Assembly (NCBI RefSeq): GCF_000214375.1
Contig: NC_015578.1
Coordinates: forward strand, 1,736,001-1,800,000
Direction of reading: 5' to 3'
Origin: Treponema primitia ZAS-2
Lineage (GTDB): Bacteria; Spirochaetota; Spirochaetia; Treponematales; Breznakiellaceae
Length of the DNA stretch: 64,000 nucleotides
Of the stretch, positions 54,293-63,939 are shown in pieces. The notes under the pieces are model-generated. The model did not search any database, had not been told where the DNA came from, and worked only from the letters and a program-made list of their open reading frames with translations. The position numbers and the translations under genes were made by a program. The stretch's first letter is position 1; each line of letters opens with the position of its first letter.

Positions 54293-55318
54293 ATGAGTAT
54301 AATTGCGTTGTTACGGGAACTGTGCACCCTGGATGGCGTTTCGGGGATGGAAGCTGAAGTTCGGGATTATATCATTAAAAAGGCCAAACCCCATGCAGAG
54401 GAACTGCAGGTTGACCCCCTGGGGAATGTGCTGGTGCTGCGCAAGGGAAAAAAGCGGCCTGAGAAGCGGGTGATGCTCTGCGCCCACATGGACGAGGTGG
54501 GCTTCATTATCAAGGATATTAGCCCCGAAGGGCTGCTTAAATTCAGCGCCCTGGGCGGGATAGACCGCCGGGTTATTTTGGGCAAGCGCCTCAAGGTGGG
54601 CCCCAAAAAACTCCCCGGGGTTCTTTCGATAAAGGCCTATCACCTGGTTGATAAAGAAGAAGAAAAAGTAAGCCCAAAAATCGACGACCTTTTCATTGAT
54701 ATCGGCGCCCAAAGCCGGGAGGAAGCTGAAAAGCTTGTATCCATCGGGGATATTTGTAGCTTTGACAGTGATTTTGTTGAATTTGGCAATGGCTTTGTAA
54801 AGGCCAAGGCCATAGATGACCGCATAGGCTGTGCCGTAATGCTGCGCCTCATTGAAGAGGAGCCGGCGGTGGACACCTGGTTTGCCTTTGTGACCCAGGA
54901 AGAGCTGGGCCTTAGGGGCAGCCCTGGGGCGGCCTTTGCCATTCATCCTGAAATTGCCCTTATCCTGGAGAGCACCACCGCCGCTGACCTGCCCAGTGTC
55001 GAAGGCCACCGCAAATCCTGTTCCCCTGGCAAGGGGGCGGTACTGCCCTTCATGGATAATTCCGCCATTTACGACCATGCAATGTTTGATGATCTGCGCC
55101 GTATTGCCATCGAAAAGGGCATACTATGGCAATACAAAACCATTGTCGCCGGGGGCACCGACGCAGGGAGCATACAGCGTAGCCATGAGGGGGTACAGGT
55201 TGCCGTGATAGCCGCGGCAGTTCGTTGCATACACAGCCCCATCTGCATAGCCTATGCCCCGGATTTTGAGGAAATCCTCAAACTGGCCCGTGCATATCTG
55301 GAATATTTAGGGGAATAA
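54293..55318 (+). CDS. M42-family aminopeptidase 2
   Basis: A 341-residue paralogue of the preceding gene, starting at the ATG one base after its stop. The site residues are His in CAHMDEVGFII, Asp in KAIDDRIGC, Glu-Glu in TQEELGLRG, an acidic Glu in LILESTTAADLP, and His in VRCIHSPIC. Use of Glu instead of Asp at the fourth position suggests a different specificity from the first enzyme. Mixed complexes of paralogous M42 subunits are known in some prokaryotes; whether these two mix is unknown. Confidence 0.88.
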   Translation: MSIIALLRELCTLDGVSGMEAEVRDYIIKKAKPHAEELQVDPLGNVLVLRKGKKRPEKRVMLCAHMDEVGFIIKDISPEGLLKFSALGGIDRRVILGKRLKVGPKKLPGVLSIKAYHLVDKEEEKVSPKIDDLFIDIGAQSREEAEKLVSIGDICSFDSDFVEFGNGFVKAKAIDDRIGCAVMLRLIEEEPAVDTWFAFVTQEELGLRGSPGAAFAIHPEIALILESTTAADLPSVEGHRKSCSPGKGAVLPFMDNSAIYDHAMFDDLRRIAIEKGILWQYKTIVAGGTDAGSIQRSHEGVQVAVIAAAVRCIHSPICIAYAPDFEEILKLARAYLEYLGE

Positions 55319-55411
55319 GAGATGGCGGGGAAGGGGGCTTGGAATTATTGCATATCCCAACCCATGCTTGTATTTATAGGTTTACTAGTTTAATATAGTA
55401 AAAATTCATTC

Positions 55412-55417
55412 TATAAT
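55412..55417 (+). promoter_or_regulatory. Likely -10 box for the FIST/kinase pair
   Basis: A perfect TATAAT lies 28 nt upstream of the FIST gene ATG. The -35 region is poor. Confidence 0.45.
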
Positions 55418-55445
55418 GATAAAAAAGGATAATGGACTATAAAAA

Positions 55446-56606
55446 ATGATAAAAATGCTAAATGCCAATACGGCGGAAATTGACGATGTTGACGCGGCGG
55501 TGGCGGAAATCCTTGAGCAGCTTGATTTATCGGGAAAACTGCTTAAAAATTCCGTGGGTATCATAGCCTGTTACCATGAATTTATCGAAACCGGGGTAGT
55601 CGAGGCGGTCTGCAAAAAATTGCCCTTCGACGTAGTGGGCTGTACCACCCTGGGTAATGCGGCCCTGGACAAGTGCGGCCTGGAGCTTTTGAGTCTTTCG
55701 GTCCTGACCAGTGATGATGTAAGCTTTTCCACCGCCATATCCGGGGAACTGGATCCCGCTGATATACGGCCTGCCATTACAGGGGTCTACAACCGGGCTT
55801 TGGCTTCCTTGGGCGGGGAGCCGGTGCTGATACTTTCTTACGCACCCATGATGAGTTCCGTAGGGGCCGCCCCTATTTTGGAAGAAATAAACAAACTGGG
55901 CCGGGGCATACCCGTATTCGGTACGATTTCTTGCGATTCAACCTCGGATCTCCATGAAAGCCATGTTATTCACAATGGTGTAGCCTCTAAAAACACTCTG
56001 GCCCTGGTCCTGGTGAAGGGGAATATCCGGCCCGGCTTCCATGTAAATTCCATCTCGGATGACAAGATCCAGAAATTAACCGCCGTTATTACTGAATCTG
56101 AAGGCTGCCTGTTGAAAAAGGTAAATGATATGCCCTTCCTGGATTACCTTGAAACCATAGGGATCCCCAAGGAACGGGTCATGGAGTCTCCCACTTCGTT
56201 TCCCATCATGGTAAACTACAATGATGGTACCAAGCCGGCAGGCCGGGGCATCTACGGTTTAAGCCCGGAAGGCTACGCTCTTTTGGGCGGAGAAGCGCCT
56301 CTGGGCGCCACGGTGGCTTTGGGAACCATGGACTATAAGGGGGTTCTGGAAACCGCCGAAACTGCCGTGAAAAAAGCTCTGGAGGACGGAACTATCAGCG
56401 GCCTCCTTTTGTACCCCTGCCTGACCAGGAACTTCATGCTTGGCCCCAATAGCGATGATGAAATGAAAAAGGTAATAGGGGTTTTAGGTGGGAAATACCC
56501 CTATCAAATATGTTATTCCGGCGGGGAAATTTGCCCATCTTCTACAGAGGATGGTAAGCTTTTAAACCGTGTGCATAATTTTACCTTTGTTATTTGCACT
56601 TTTTAA
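55446..56606 (+). CDS. FIST-domain sensor protein
   Basis: A 386-residue protein with both FIST halves. FIST_N (~30-195) shows VVGCTTLGNAAL and IPVFGTISCDST; FIST_C follows, with FPIMVNYNDG and LLYPCLTRNFML. FIST domains are predicted small-ligand sensors, perhaps for amino acids, and are often found with signalling proteins. There is no signal peptide, so it is cytoplasmic. It lies 9 nt before a hybrid kinase gene and is likely its input partner. Confidence 0.85.
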   Translation: MIKMLNANTAEIDDVDAAVAEILEQLDLSGKLLKNSVGIIACYHEFIETGVVEAVCKKLPFDVVGCTTLGNAALDKCGLELLSLSVLTSDDVSFSTAISGELDPADIRPAITGVYNRALASLGGEPVLILSYAPMMSSVGAAPILEEINKLGRGIPVFGTISCDSTSDLHESHVIHNGVASKNTLALVLVKGNIRPGFHVNSISDDKIQKLTAVITESEGCLLKKVNDMPFLDYLETIGIPKERVMESPTSFPIMVNYNDGTKPAGRGIYGLSPEGYALLGGEAPLGATVALGTMDYKGVLETAETAVKKALEDGTISGLLLYPCLTRNFMLGPNSDDEMKKVIGVLGGKYPYQICYSGGEICPSSTEDGKLLNRVHNFTFVICTF

Positions 56607-56615
56607 AGGAACATA

Positions 56616-58826
56616 ATGGATAGCTCTGCAATTAAAAACAGTCCAGAATCCGGCGCGGTAGAATCTCTGCCCCTTACTGTGGGGCAAACCCTGACTCCGG
56701 AAATACTTGAGTACATACGGAACCTTACCAGTGACAATACCCGGCTTTCCCGGCAGGCCCGCAGGCTCCAGGAAACCCTGGATCGCAATAAACGTGTTGC
56801 CCTGGCATCCACTAACTTAGAATCCCTGCGGACCCTGGAACAGGTGAAGCAGGAAAAGTATATGCGTCTGCTTCTGGAAAACAGCCCGGACATGATCATC
56901 CTCCTGAACCAGGAAAGCCGCTTTGTGTACTGTACCAATGCCTTTTTACGGGAAGCGAAGATAGAAGATTTTGGGCTTATCAACGGTCGGTTCTACCGGG
57001 ATGTGTTCGACAAATTCGCCAACTCCGAATGGGGGGCCATGCTCTACCAGATATTCACCACCGCCATGGAGGAACGGAAAACCCTGACCCTTCAGGAACG
57101 GGTGGACATCAGGGCAAGTGGCATACCCCGGCGTTATGTCATCCACTTTACCCCCATGATTTCCGAAGGGGATACCTTGGCGGGGGCCATGCTGATGCTC
57201 CACGATGTGGAGGAGCTTGCCCTGGCCAAGGAAGCGGCTGAAGCGGCCAGTTCCGCCAAGTCGGATTTCCTGGCCAATATGTCCCACGAGATTCGCACCC
57301 CCATGAACGCCATCATCGGCATGACCAATATTGCCAAGGCCTCCCATGAACTGGAAAAAAAGGATTACTGCTTGGGCAAGATCGAAAACGCCTCCACCCA
57401 CCTCCTGGGGGTCATCAACGATATTCTCGATATGTCCAAGATCGAGGCTAATAAATTTGAGCTTTCCTACACTGAATTTGACTTTGAAAAGATGCTCATG
57501 CGGGTTACCAATGTGGTGGAATTTAAGGTGGAGGAAAAAGCCCAGAATTTCTTTATCCATTGCGACGAGGATGTGCCGGACTTTATCATCTCCGACGAAC
57601 AGCGACTTTCCCAGGTCATCACCAACCTTCTTTCCAACGCCATTAAATTCACCCCCAATAATGGGAATATCACCCTGAATGTCCATAAGATTGGCGAAAA
57701 GGATGGACGCTGTATCCTTCAGCTTGAAGTTAGCGATACGGGGATAGGGGTCACGGAGGAGCAGAAATCCCAGCTTTTCCAGTCCTTTGTCCAGGCGGAC
57801 AACAGTATTTCCCGGAAATTCGGCGGCACTGGCCTGGGCCTGGCTATCTCAAAACGGATAGTGGAAATGATGGACGGCCAGATCTGGGTGGACTCGGAAT
57901 TTGGCCATGGGGCCACCTTCAAATTTTTCATCCATGCAGAGCGGGGCAGGGAGTCAAAAAAATCTTTGGCAAAAAAGAATGCCCTTAAAATAGAAACCCT
58001 GCGTGCCCTGGTGGTGGATGATTCTGAGGATCTGCGAGAATATTTCCTTGCCATGGCCCGGAAAATCGGCTTCATCTGCGATGCTGCGGAAAGCGGGCAG
58101 GAGGCAGCTAAATTCCTTGAGGAAGGTCGGCGTTACGATATCTTTTTTGTGGACTGGCGTATGCCCGGAATCAGCGGGATCGATCTAACCAAAACCATAC
58201 GGGAAACCGTGGGAGACAAGGCGATAGTGATCATGATCTCTGCGGTGGAATGGGCCCGGATTGAAGAGGAAGCCAAGTCCTCGGGGGTAAACGGTTTTAT
58301 TCCCAAACCCCTGTTCCCTTCCCTGGTGGTGGATTGCCTTAACCAGTACCTGGGGGCGCCGGAAACTGAAATTGCCGAAGGCCAGGGAGAGGACGACAAG
58401 TATCTGCAACTCAATGGTAAACGCGTTCTGGTGGCTGAGGATATTGAGATCAACCGGGAGATTGTGATGGCCGTTTTGGAACCCTACGGTCTCAGGATAA
58501 ACTGCGCGGAAAACGGCATTGAGGTGGTGAAGGAATTTAAGGCCCATCCCAATGACTACGATATCATCTTTATGGATGTTCATATGCCCGAGATGGATGG
58601 TTATGAAGCAACCCGTAAAATACGCGCTCTGGACGAGAGCCGAGCTAAAGAAATACCCATTATCGCCATGACCGCCAATGTTTTTGCAGAGGATATTGAG
58701 CGATGCAAATCCGCAGGCATGAACGATCACCTGGGAAAGCCCCTGGACATGGAGCAGGTTCTGGAAGTTTTAATGGAATATACCGGCCCGGAATACTGCG
58801 AAGAATTAAGCGCCGAAACTGAATGA
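56616..58826 (+). CDS. Soluble hybrid sensor histidine kinase (PAS, HisKA, HATPase, two receivers)
   Basis: A 736-residue kinase with no membrane helix. A coiled segment (~25-80) is followed by a PAS domain (~85-205, starting [14 protein letters not shown]). The dimerisation domain has His224 in [14 protein letters not shown], and the ATPase domain has [16 protein letters not shown] and GGTGLGLAI. Two receivers follow, with [11 protein letters not shown] and [14 protein letters not shown]. There is no HPt domain. The catalytic core and receivers are close relatives of the kinase at 17128, but the sensor is different. AAGGAAC lies just upstream of the ATG. It is co-transcribed with the FIST gene. 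Confidence 0.92.
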   Translation: MDSSAIKNSPESGAVESLPLTVGQTLTPEILEYIRNLTSDNTRLSRQARRLQETLDRNKRVALASTNLESLRTLEQVKQEKYMRLLLENSPDMIILLNQESRFVYCTNAFLREAKIEDFGLINGRFYRDVFDKFANSEWGAMLYQIFTTAMEERKTLTLQERVDIRASGIPRRYVIHFTPMISEGDTLAGAMLMLHDVEELALAKEAAEAASSAKSDFLANMSHEIRTPMNAIIGMTNIAKASHELEKKDYCLGKIENASTHLLGVINDILDMSKIEANKFELSYTEFDFEKMLMRVTNVVEFKVEEKAQNFFIHCDEDVPDFIISDEQRLSQVITNLLSNAIKFTPNNGNITLNVHKIGEKDGRCILQLEVSDTGIGVTEEQKSQLFQSFVQADNSISRKFGGTGLGLAISKRIVEMMDGQIWVDSEFGHGATFKFFIHAERGRESKKSLAKKNALKIETLRALVVDDSEDLREYFLAMARKIGFICDAAESGQEAAKFLEEGRRYDIFFVDWRMPGISGIDLTKTIRETVGDKAIVIMISAVEWARIEEEAKSSGVNGFIPKPLFPSLVVDCLNQYLGAPETEIAEGQGEDDKYLQLNGKRVLVAEDIEINREIVMAVLEPYGLRINCAENGIEVVKEFKAHPNDYDIIFMDVHMPEMDGYEATRKIRALDESRAKEIPIIAMTANVFAEDIERCKSAGMNDHLGKPLDMEQVLEVLMEYTGPEYCEELSAETE

Positions 58827-58833
58827 TAACAAG

Positions 58834-61158
58834 CTAAACGCAGATCCCTTTAAGCAGCAGACTCCGCCACTTCCAGAGTATCGGGCCCTTGGCGGCCCGG
58901 GTCTGAAGCATATCCCGGAGCTCCGAGAAGGCTTCTTCCCCCAGGGATTTGTAAATATAGCTCCCCCAGCTTGACTTTTCTTTATCAAACCACAGGGACA
59001 GGTCCTTTTCAGTAAGAAGCCGCTCTTCGCTCTGCTCCAGAACCGTGACAGTAATACTGAAATCTAGGTCAGTGCTTCCCTCTAAACTCCTCGCAGCAAA
59101 ACTATTTTCCAGGGTTTCCCTGTCCCAGGTCCAGCGCCCGGCCCCTTCTGCGGCAGCTTCGTTGAAAAAAGCTTCCTCTGCGACGGCAAGGCTGCGGATC
59201 AGATCAACAGAGCGGCCTTCTGAAGCCGGGTCTTCTTTAAGGATACGGGAGATGCGTTCCCCCAGTCGTGGCGGGGAAAGGAGCAGGACCAGGCTGCCCC
59301 CGGGAACCAGAAGTTGCCGGGCCGCAACAGCAAAGCCGGTAAAGGCCTCTTCCGGATCCGCGCCGCCAAAACCCCGCCGCCAAGGTTCCCGAGCAAGGAT
59401 GTGGTCGAATACCTTGCAATCAAACAAGGCCTCGGCTTCCTCCGGGCTGGGAAGGGGCGGCTTTTTTTTGACCGCCACCAGGGGCATTTCAGGCTCATCA
59501 AGACCCGAAGCGTAACGGAGCAGGGCATCCCGGGCGGTTTCGCTGTCCACCAGGGCGGCGGCCAGGCCTTCCGGAACCCGGCGCAGGCTTTCCCAGAGCA
59601 GGAGGCCGTCATTGGCTGCGGCGACCAGGATCCGGTGGTGCCGGGCAATAGCGCAGCACCCTAAAATTGCGTCCCGGTCCGCCAGGAGCAGCTTGCTCCG
59701 CCCGGATTCCAGGCGCTTGAACCAGCCTTCCCTACCCTTGGATGAAGCGGACCAGGAAAGAAATTCACCCTCTGCGGCTGATTCCGCCCCCGGGCTTTCC
59801 TGAGCGGCCCCCTGGATGTCTCCCATAATGACCGCCGCCTGGAGTTCCCGTTTCTGTAAAACCTCATCCCGGATTTTGCCCTCGTAGCCGATTCGGGAGG
59901 GGTTGTAAAAGGTTTTCCCCCGAAGCGCCGTGGGGAGGTACTGCTGGGCCGCCCAGTGGTCCCGGTAGGCATGGGGGTAAATGTAGCCGTCTCCGTGGCC
60001 GAAGCCTTCCTTGTCACGGCTGGCGTCCCTGAGGTGGTTGGGTACCTCCGCGTCTTCCCTGTCCACTTCGGCCAGTGCGTCGAAAAAGGCCATAGCGGAA
60101 TTAGACTTGGGCGCCGTAGCCAGGTAAAGGCAGGCGTGGGCCAGGGGGAAGTTTCCCTCTGGGAAGCCGATGCGGTCAAAGGACTGGGCGCAGGAAATTA
60201 CCACGTTTAGGGCCCCAGGATCTGCCAAGCCCACGTCCTCACTTGCCAGGATGATCATACGCCGGAATATAAAGGATGGGTCTTCCCCTGCCCGTACCAT
60301 TTTGGCAAGCCAGTACAGGGCCGCATCGGGATCGCTGCCCCGGACGCTTTTTATGAAGGCGCTGATAGTGTCGAAGTGGTAGTCCCCTTCTTTATCGTAG
60401 AGAACTGCCCGGCGCTGTATGCTTTCTTCAGCGGCCTCAAAGCTGACCTTGATTTCAGCGTCAACCGGAGGCGGCCAGGGCACGGATGTTTCGATGGCCA
60501 GTTCCAAGGCATTGAGGAGGCTCCGGGCATCTCCCCCGGCCACCTCCACAAGGTGCTCCAGTGCCCCTTCCTCAAAACTTACCCGCCATTTGCCATAGCC
60601 CCGTTCCCTATCTGCCAAGGCCTTATCCGCTGTTTCCCGGAGGTTTTCCGGGCTCAGGGGCTTTAGTTGGAAGATGCGGCTCCGGCTGACCAGGGCCCGG
60701 TTCACCTCAAAGAAAGGGTTTTCCGTGGTGGCCCCTATGAGAATCACCGTGCCGTTTTCTACCCAGGGGAGAAGGGCGTCCTGTTGAGCCTTGTTCCAGC
60801 GGTGGACCTCATCCACAAAGAGGATGGTCCGCTTGCCGTAGAGCCGGCGCCGTTCATCGGACCGGTCTATGGCTTCCCGTATATCCTTTATCCCCGCAAG
60901 GACGGCGTTGAGGCTTTCAAAGGTGCTTCTGGTAGTATTGGCGATAACCCGGGCTAGGCTGGTTTTCCCCGTACCCGGGGGCCCGTAAAAAATAACTGAA
61001 GAAAGGCGATCCGCCTGTATGGCCCGCCTGAGAAGCCGCCCGGGACCGACAATGTGATCCTGGCCCACCACATCGTCCAGGATCCGGGGGCGCATACGGT
61101 CGGCTAAGGGGCTTTGGTCCCCGGGACCCGCTCCCTGGACGGTAAAAAGATCAGCCAA
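58834..61158 (-). CDS. rarA: RarA (MgsA) AAA+ ATPase fused to a C-terminal domain
   Basis: A 774-residue protein. The first ~430 residues are RarA, a replication-recombination ATPase acting at stalled forks. Walker A is GPPGTGKTSLARV, Walker B FVDEVHRW, sensor 1 GATTENPFF, and SRSRIFQL and NALELAIE follow. The C-terminal region (SNSAMAFFDALAEV, PNHLRDAS, YPHAY) is also typical of the RarA family. The last ~320 residues resemble a degenerate methyltransferase fold (VLVAAANDGLLLWE, GSLVLLLSPPRLGERIS). Such RarA fusions are known from other lineages under the description 'RarA/unknown domain fusion'. The role of the extra domain is not known. It ends 7 nt from the converging kinase gene. Confidence 0.88.
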   Translation of the reverse strand: MADLFTVQGAGPGDQSPLADRMRPRILDDVVGQDHIVGPGRLLRRAIQADRLSSVIFYGPPGTGKTSLARVIANTTRSTFESLNAVLAGIKDIREAIDRSDERRRLYGKRTILFVDEVHRWNKAQQDALLPWVENGTVILIGATTENPFFEVNRALVSRSRIFQLKPLSPENLRETADKALADRERGYGKWRVSFEEGALEHLVEVAGGDARSLLNALELAIETSVPWPPPVDAEIKVSFEAAEESIQRRAVLYDKEGDYHFDTISAFIKSVRGSDPDAALYWLAKMVRAGEDPSFIFRRMIILASEDVGLADPGALNVVISCAQSFDRIGFPEGNFPLAHACLYLATAPKSNSAMAFFDALAEVDREDAEVPNHLRDASRDKEGFGHGDGYIYPHAYRDHWAAQQYLPTALRGKTFYNPSRIGYEGKIRDEVLQKRELQAAVIMGDIQGAAQESPGAESAAEGEFLSWSASSKGREGWFKRLESGRSKLLLADRDAILGCCAIARHHRILVAAANDGLLLWESLRRVPEGLAAALVDSETARDALLRYASGLDEPEMPLVAVKKKPPLPSPEEAEALFDCKVFDHILAREPWRRGFGGADPEEAFTGFAVAARQLLVPGGSLVLLLSPPRLGERISRILKEDPASEGRSVDLIRSLAVAEEAFFNEAAAEGAGRWTWDRETLENSFAARSLEGSTDLDFSITVTVLEQSEERLLTEKDLSLWFDKEKSSWGSYIYKSLGEEAFSELRDMLQTRAAKGPILWKWRSLLLKGICV

Positions 61159-61188
61159 GGCGGCGGTCTTTCAAAAATAAGCAGAAGC

Positions 61189-62415
61189 TCAGGGATATTC
61201 TTCTTCGGCGTTCCATTGCCAACCCCCGGAGGACCGGTTTCGGTAAGAAAAGAGCCCGTTCCGTTGGGTAGATGCAAAAATAACGCCATCGCTGCTCACC
61301 TGGAGGAAGTTTACCGGGTTCCTTCCCAGGGATGCGTTATATTTTGCATAACTATCATCATTCCCGTTAGCCTGGATGCTACTGGGAGAGAACTTGCCCG
61401 GATCCCGTAAGCTGTTATCAACTACCCCTGTTGTCAGGGTAATTCCCATTTCCCGGTATCCATGGTTATAGGAACCGTTACCGTTTTTTACCCCTATGAG
61501 GAGTAAGAAATTCGACTCCATGACCGCAAGACCGCCGGTAAAGGTATAATTAAATGTAGCTGAAACATGAGAATCAACCGTAGGAAGGACAGGAGGAATA
61601 TCAGTAGGAATACCAGGGTCATAGGAAAGGCTTATAATCCGGCCGCTGTTGGAGCCGTCTACACTGGATGCGATAATGAGATCCCCGGTCTGGATAAGGC
61701 CGCTGATATTAGATGGGATGGGGTCGCCGGAAATAGTGCTAGCGGTAACGGGTATAAATGAACCAGAACCATTATCTTCTATCTGCATTATACCGCTTTT
61801 TGTGGTGCTAAGGTAGTAGACCGCAGATGCTCCGGTTCCAAAAACACCTGCCCCGGTAAGAAGGCCGGGTTCAGACCCGGTTGGTAGCGGCGTAAAAGAG
61901 TTTTCATTCGGCTTTTTATATAAAATCGCGTATGAACCATTATTAGTACTCGGGGCTGCCCCGGCAAATAGGATGTCTCCAGCGCCGAAGATACTCTGTA
62001 TAAAGGGATATTCCGTGGGATTCCCGACCTCTACCCAACCGACTCCATACACCTTGGTATTCGTACCGGAACCGGTAAAAGACAGGGCATACAGGGTGTC
62101 ATCAGTGCCTTCTTTGGTAACAGCCAGATCAGTCACAAATTTACCAGGATTACTGTACCATAGCCAGCGGCTCCCTGCATATCTGTAAATAGCGTTACCG
62201 TTAGCTATATATAGATCCTTGTTCGAACCCTTGACAACCATTTTAGAAGGGGTTCCGCGAATAAAAGGCTTCGTAGGGATCACTTCATTGGAAATATAAT
62301 CAAAGATCGAATCCTGCTGGCACCCTGAGATTCCCGAAAGCAGGGAAATAAGCAGAATAATTAATAGAGAAACCCTGATACGCAAGGGTACTATTTTCAT
62401 CTTCATCATCCTCAT
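61189..62415 (-). CDS. Lipoprotein of unknown function
   Basis: A 408-residue predicted lipoprotein; lipobox LLSGISGC places the lipidated Cys near residue 32. The mature part has repeated short strand motifs with aromatic and Gly residues (DLYIANGNAIYRYAG, DDTLYALSFTG, DLIIASSVDG, DGVIFASTQRNGLFSYRN). These suggest a beta-propeller, but no family is assigned. The start is placed at 62415 because the ATG overlaps the preceding stop (TAATG); ATG at 62400 with GAGG upstream is an alternative. It is co-transcribed with the outer-membrane barrel gene before it. Confidence 0.6.
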   Translation of the reverse strand: MRMMKMKIVPLRIRVSLLIILLISLLSGISGCQQDSIFDYISNEVIPTKPFIRGTPSKMVVKGSNKDLYIANGNAIYRYAGSRWLWYSNPGKFVTDLAVTKEGTDDTLYALSFTGSGTNTKVYGVGWVEVGNPTEYPFIQSIFGAGDILFAGAAPSTNNGSYAILYKKPNENSFTPLPTGSEPGLLTGAGVFGTGASAVYYLSTTKSGIMQIEDNGSGSFIPVTASTISGDPIPSNISGLIQTGDLIIASSVDGSNSGRIISLSYDPGIPTDIPPVLPTVDSHVSATFNYTFTGGLAVMESNFLLLIGVKNGNGSYNHGYREMGITLTTGVVDNSLRDPGKFSPSSIQANGNDDSYAKYNASLGRNPVNFLQVSSDGVIFASTQRNGLFSYRNRSSGGWQWNAEEEYP

Positions 62416-63047
62416 TAAAAATGATACCGCGCCGAAACGGTCAGTTCCAGAAAATTCCCATAAGATGTTTTGTCCGCCCATTGTGGGACCCACCAATAAG
62501 CAGCATTGATCCCGAAGGACCAGTCAGGGTTAAAACGCCAGAAAACGGATGCCTGGGGCTTCATAAAAAATCCGAAGTAATCATAGTCCTGATACTTCTC
62601 CGGCGCAAAACCCACCATAAGGGAAAGGGGAAACTCAAATCGCCAAACTATGAATTGATACCCGACCCTCAAGCCAATGGGTACCAGGAAAAGAGTACCT
62701 TCGCTTATGGTTGGGGCGAACATCCCCCCCAGCTCCCCGCCGAAAAATATGTGGCTGGTAAAGAAATAGTTATAGGACAGGGAACCGGCGCCGCCGACCC
62801 CCACATTATTGGCATTCCCGGTTACCCCGGCAAAAAACAGGGGGAGTATGGTCCCCAGGGTAATGGTAAAGGTTTTATCCCCTCGGGAGTAAAGTTCCGG
62901 CGCTACCCCCGACCAGTCGGACTCCAAGGGAAGCTCATTATCCCCTTCGTCATCATTGTCATCATCAAAATCCTGCGCCGCCAGGGGAAACGACAACACC
63001 CCAAGAAGCATCAAAAAACACAGGAACCAGCCCTTAGCTGCGGCCAT
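62415..63047 (-). CDS. Small outer-membrane beta-barrel candidate
   Basis: A 210-residue exported protein. A signal peptide (residues ~1-24, ending LSFPLAAQ) is followed by an acidic stretch (~26-42) and about eight amphipathic strands. It ends in Tyr-His-Phe, a terminal aromatic residue as in proteins inserted by the BAM machinery. The length fits an eight-stranded barrel of the OmpW/OmpA-like size. The specific family is not recognised. GAGGGG lies upstream of the ATG. Confidence 0.6.
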   Translation of the reverse strand: MAAAKGWFLCFLMLLGVLSFPLAAQDFDDDNDDEGDNELPLESDWSGVAPELYSRGDKTFTITLGTILPLFFAGVTGNANNVGVGGAGSLSYNYFFTSHIFFGGELGGMFAPTISEGTLFLVPIGLRVGYQFIVWRFEFPLSLMVGFAPEKYQDYDYFGFFMKPQASVFWRFNPDWSFGINAAYWWVPQWADKTSYGNFLELTVSARYHF

Positions 63048-63147
63048 GCACTAACCCCTCACTGAAAACATACTTAAGTCATAATATACTATTATAATCA
63101 TTAATTACAACAACCCAGATGCCGGATGGGTTACCCTTCTTTAAACA

Positions 63148-63939
63148 CTAAGGCTTGGGCATAGCCAGGTATTGGAGCAGTACCGGATACCTGGTCAGCA
63201 GCTCACCGTACTTTTCAAGCTCATCAAAACGGAACAGGGAGTTGATATTCCGTTCCGCCTGGCCGGCGATTTCGGTTTTCAACAGTTCCTGCTGGGAATT
63301 CAGATACTCTTTATAGACCGAGCGGGCCATGGAGTAAAGGGCCAAATCGGGAAGTCGGGCCCGGGTAATTACACAGGAGAGGTTTTCAATATCCGGAAAT
63401 TCCCGGAGTATTTCCCCCTCCAGCCGGGATGCGGCAGGGCTTTTCAGGATCCCCTCCAGGGCGTTTTCCTCGGCAGAATAAGCTTCAAGCCGCTGCATGG
63501 CAAAGGCTTCAATATTCCGGCCCAGTTCCTTTTCATAGACTTCCAGAGACTCCTGGTCCGTGAGTCCCCGTTCCTGCACCAGGGATGGCAGGGAAGCGGC
63601 CTTAATGGTAAAGGAAAGGGTCCCACTAATCTCATAGGAAAAATCAGCCCCAAGCCCCGCCGCTGCCGCATAGGTTTCCCCCTGAGGGAGGCTCCCGGTC
63701 AGAGCCAGTTCCCGGGTAACCGGAGCTGGCTTAAAAACCAGGGTTACCGCATTAGTGGGGATGAGCTTATACCATATCCACCGGAATTCCCCTTCCCGGA
63801 TCGGAGCAGCGTCTACCCCGTGGGTTTTCGAACGCAAAACCCCGTAGGAACCGGGAGCCACAGGAAGCTGAGCCCATCCGAAAAAAAAGGCCGCCCCCGC
63901 AAGAATCAATAGTAAAAAAAAGCCAATTATTTTCTTCAT
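63148..63939 (-). CDS. Anchored protein of unknown function, faintly SPFH-like
   Basis: A 263-residue protein with one N-terminal membrane helix (~4-24) and a long outer or periplasmic part. The order of a membrane anchor, PGSYGVLRSKTHGV, strand-rich middle, and a helical Ala/Glu-rich second half (~120-245) is faintly like SPFH/prohibitin proteins, but key motifs cannot be confirmed. The helical half could form oligomers. A TATATT-like -10 lies upstream near 63960. Confidence 0.5.
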   Translation of the reverse strand: MKKIIGFFLLLILAGAAFFFGWAQLPVAPGSYGVLRSKTHGVDAAPIREGEFRWIWYKLIPTNAVTLVFKPAPVTRELALTGSLPQGETYAAAAGLGADFSYEISGTLSFTIKAASLPSLVQERGLTDQESLEVYEKELGRNIEAFAMQRLEAYSAEENALEGILKSPAASRLEGEILREFPDIENLSCVITRARLPDLALYSMARSVYKEYLNSQQELLKTEIAGQAERNINSLFRFDELEKYGELLTRYPVLLQYLAMPKP

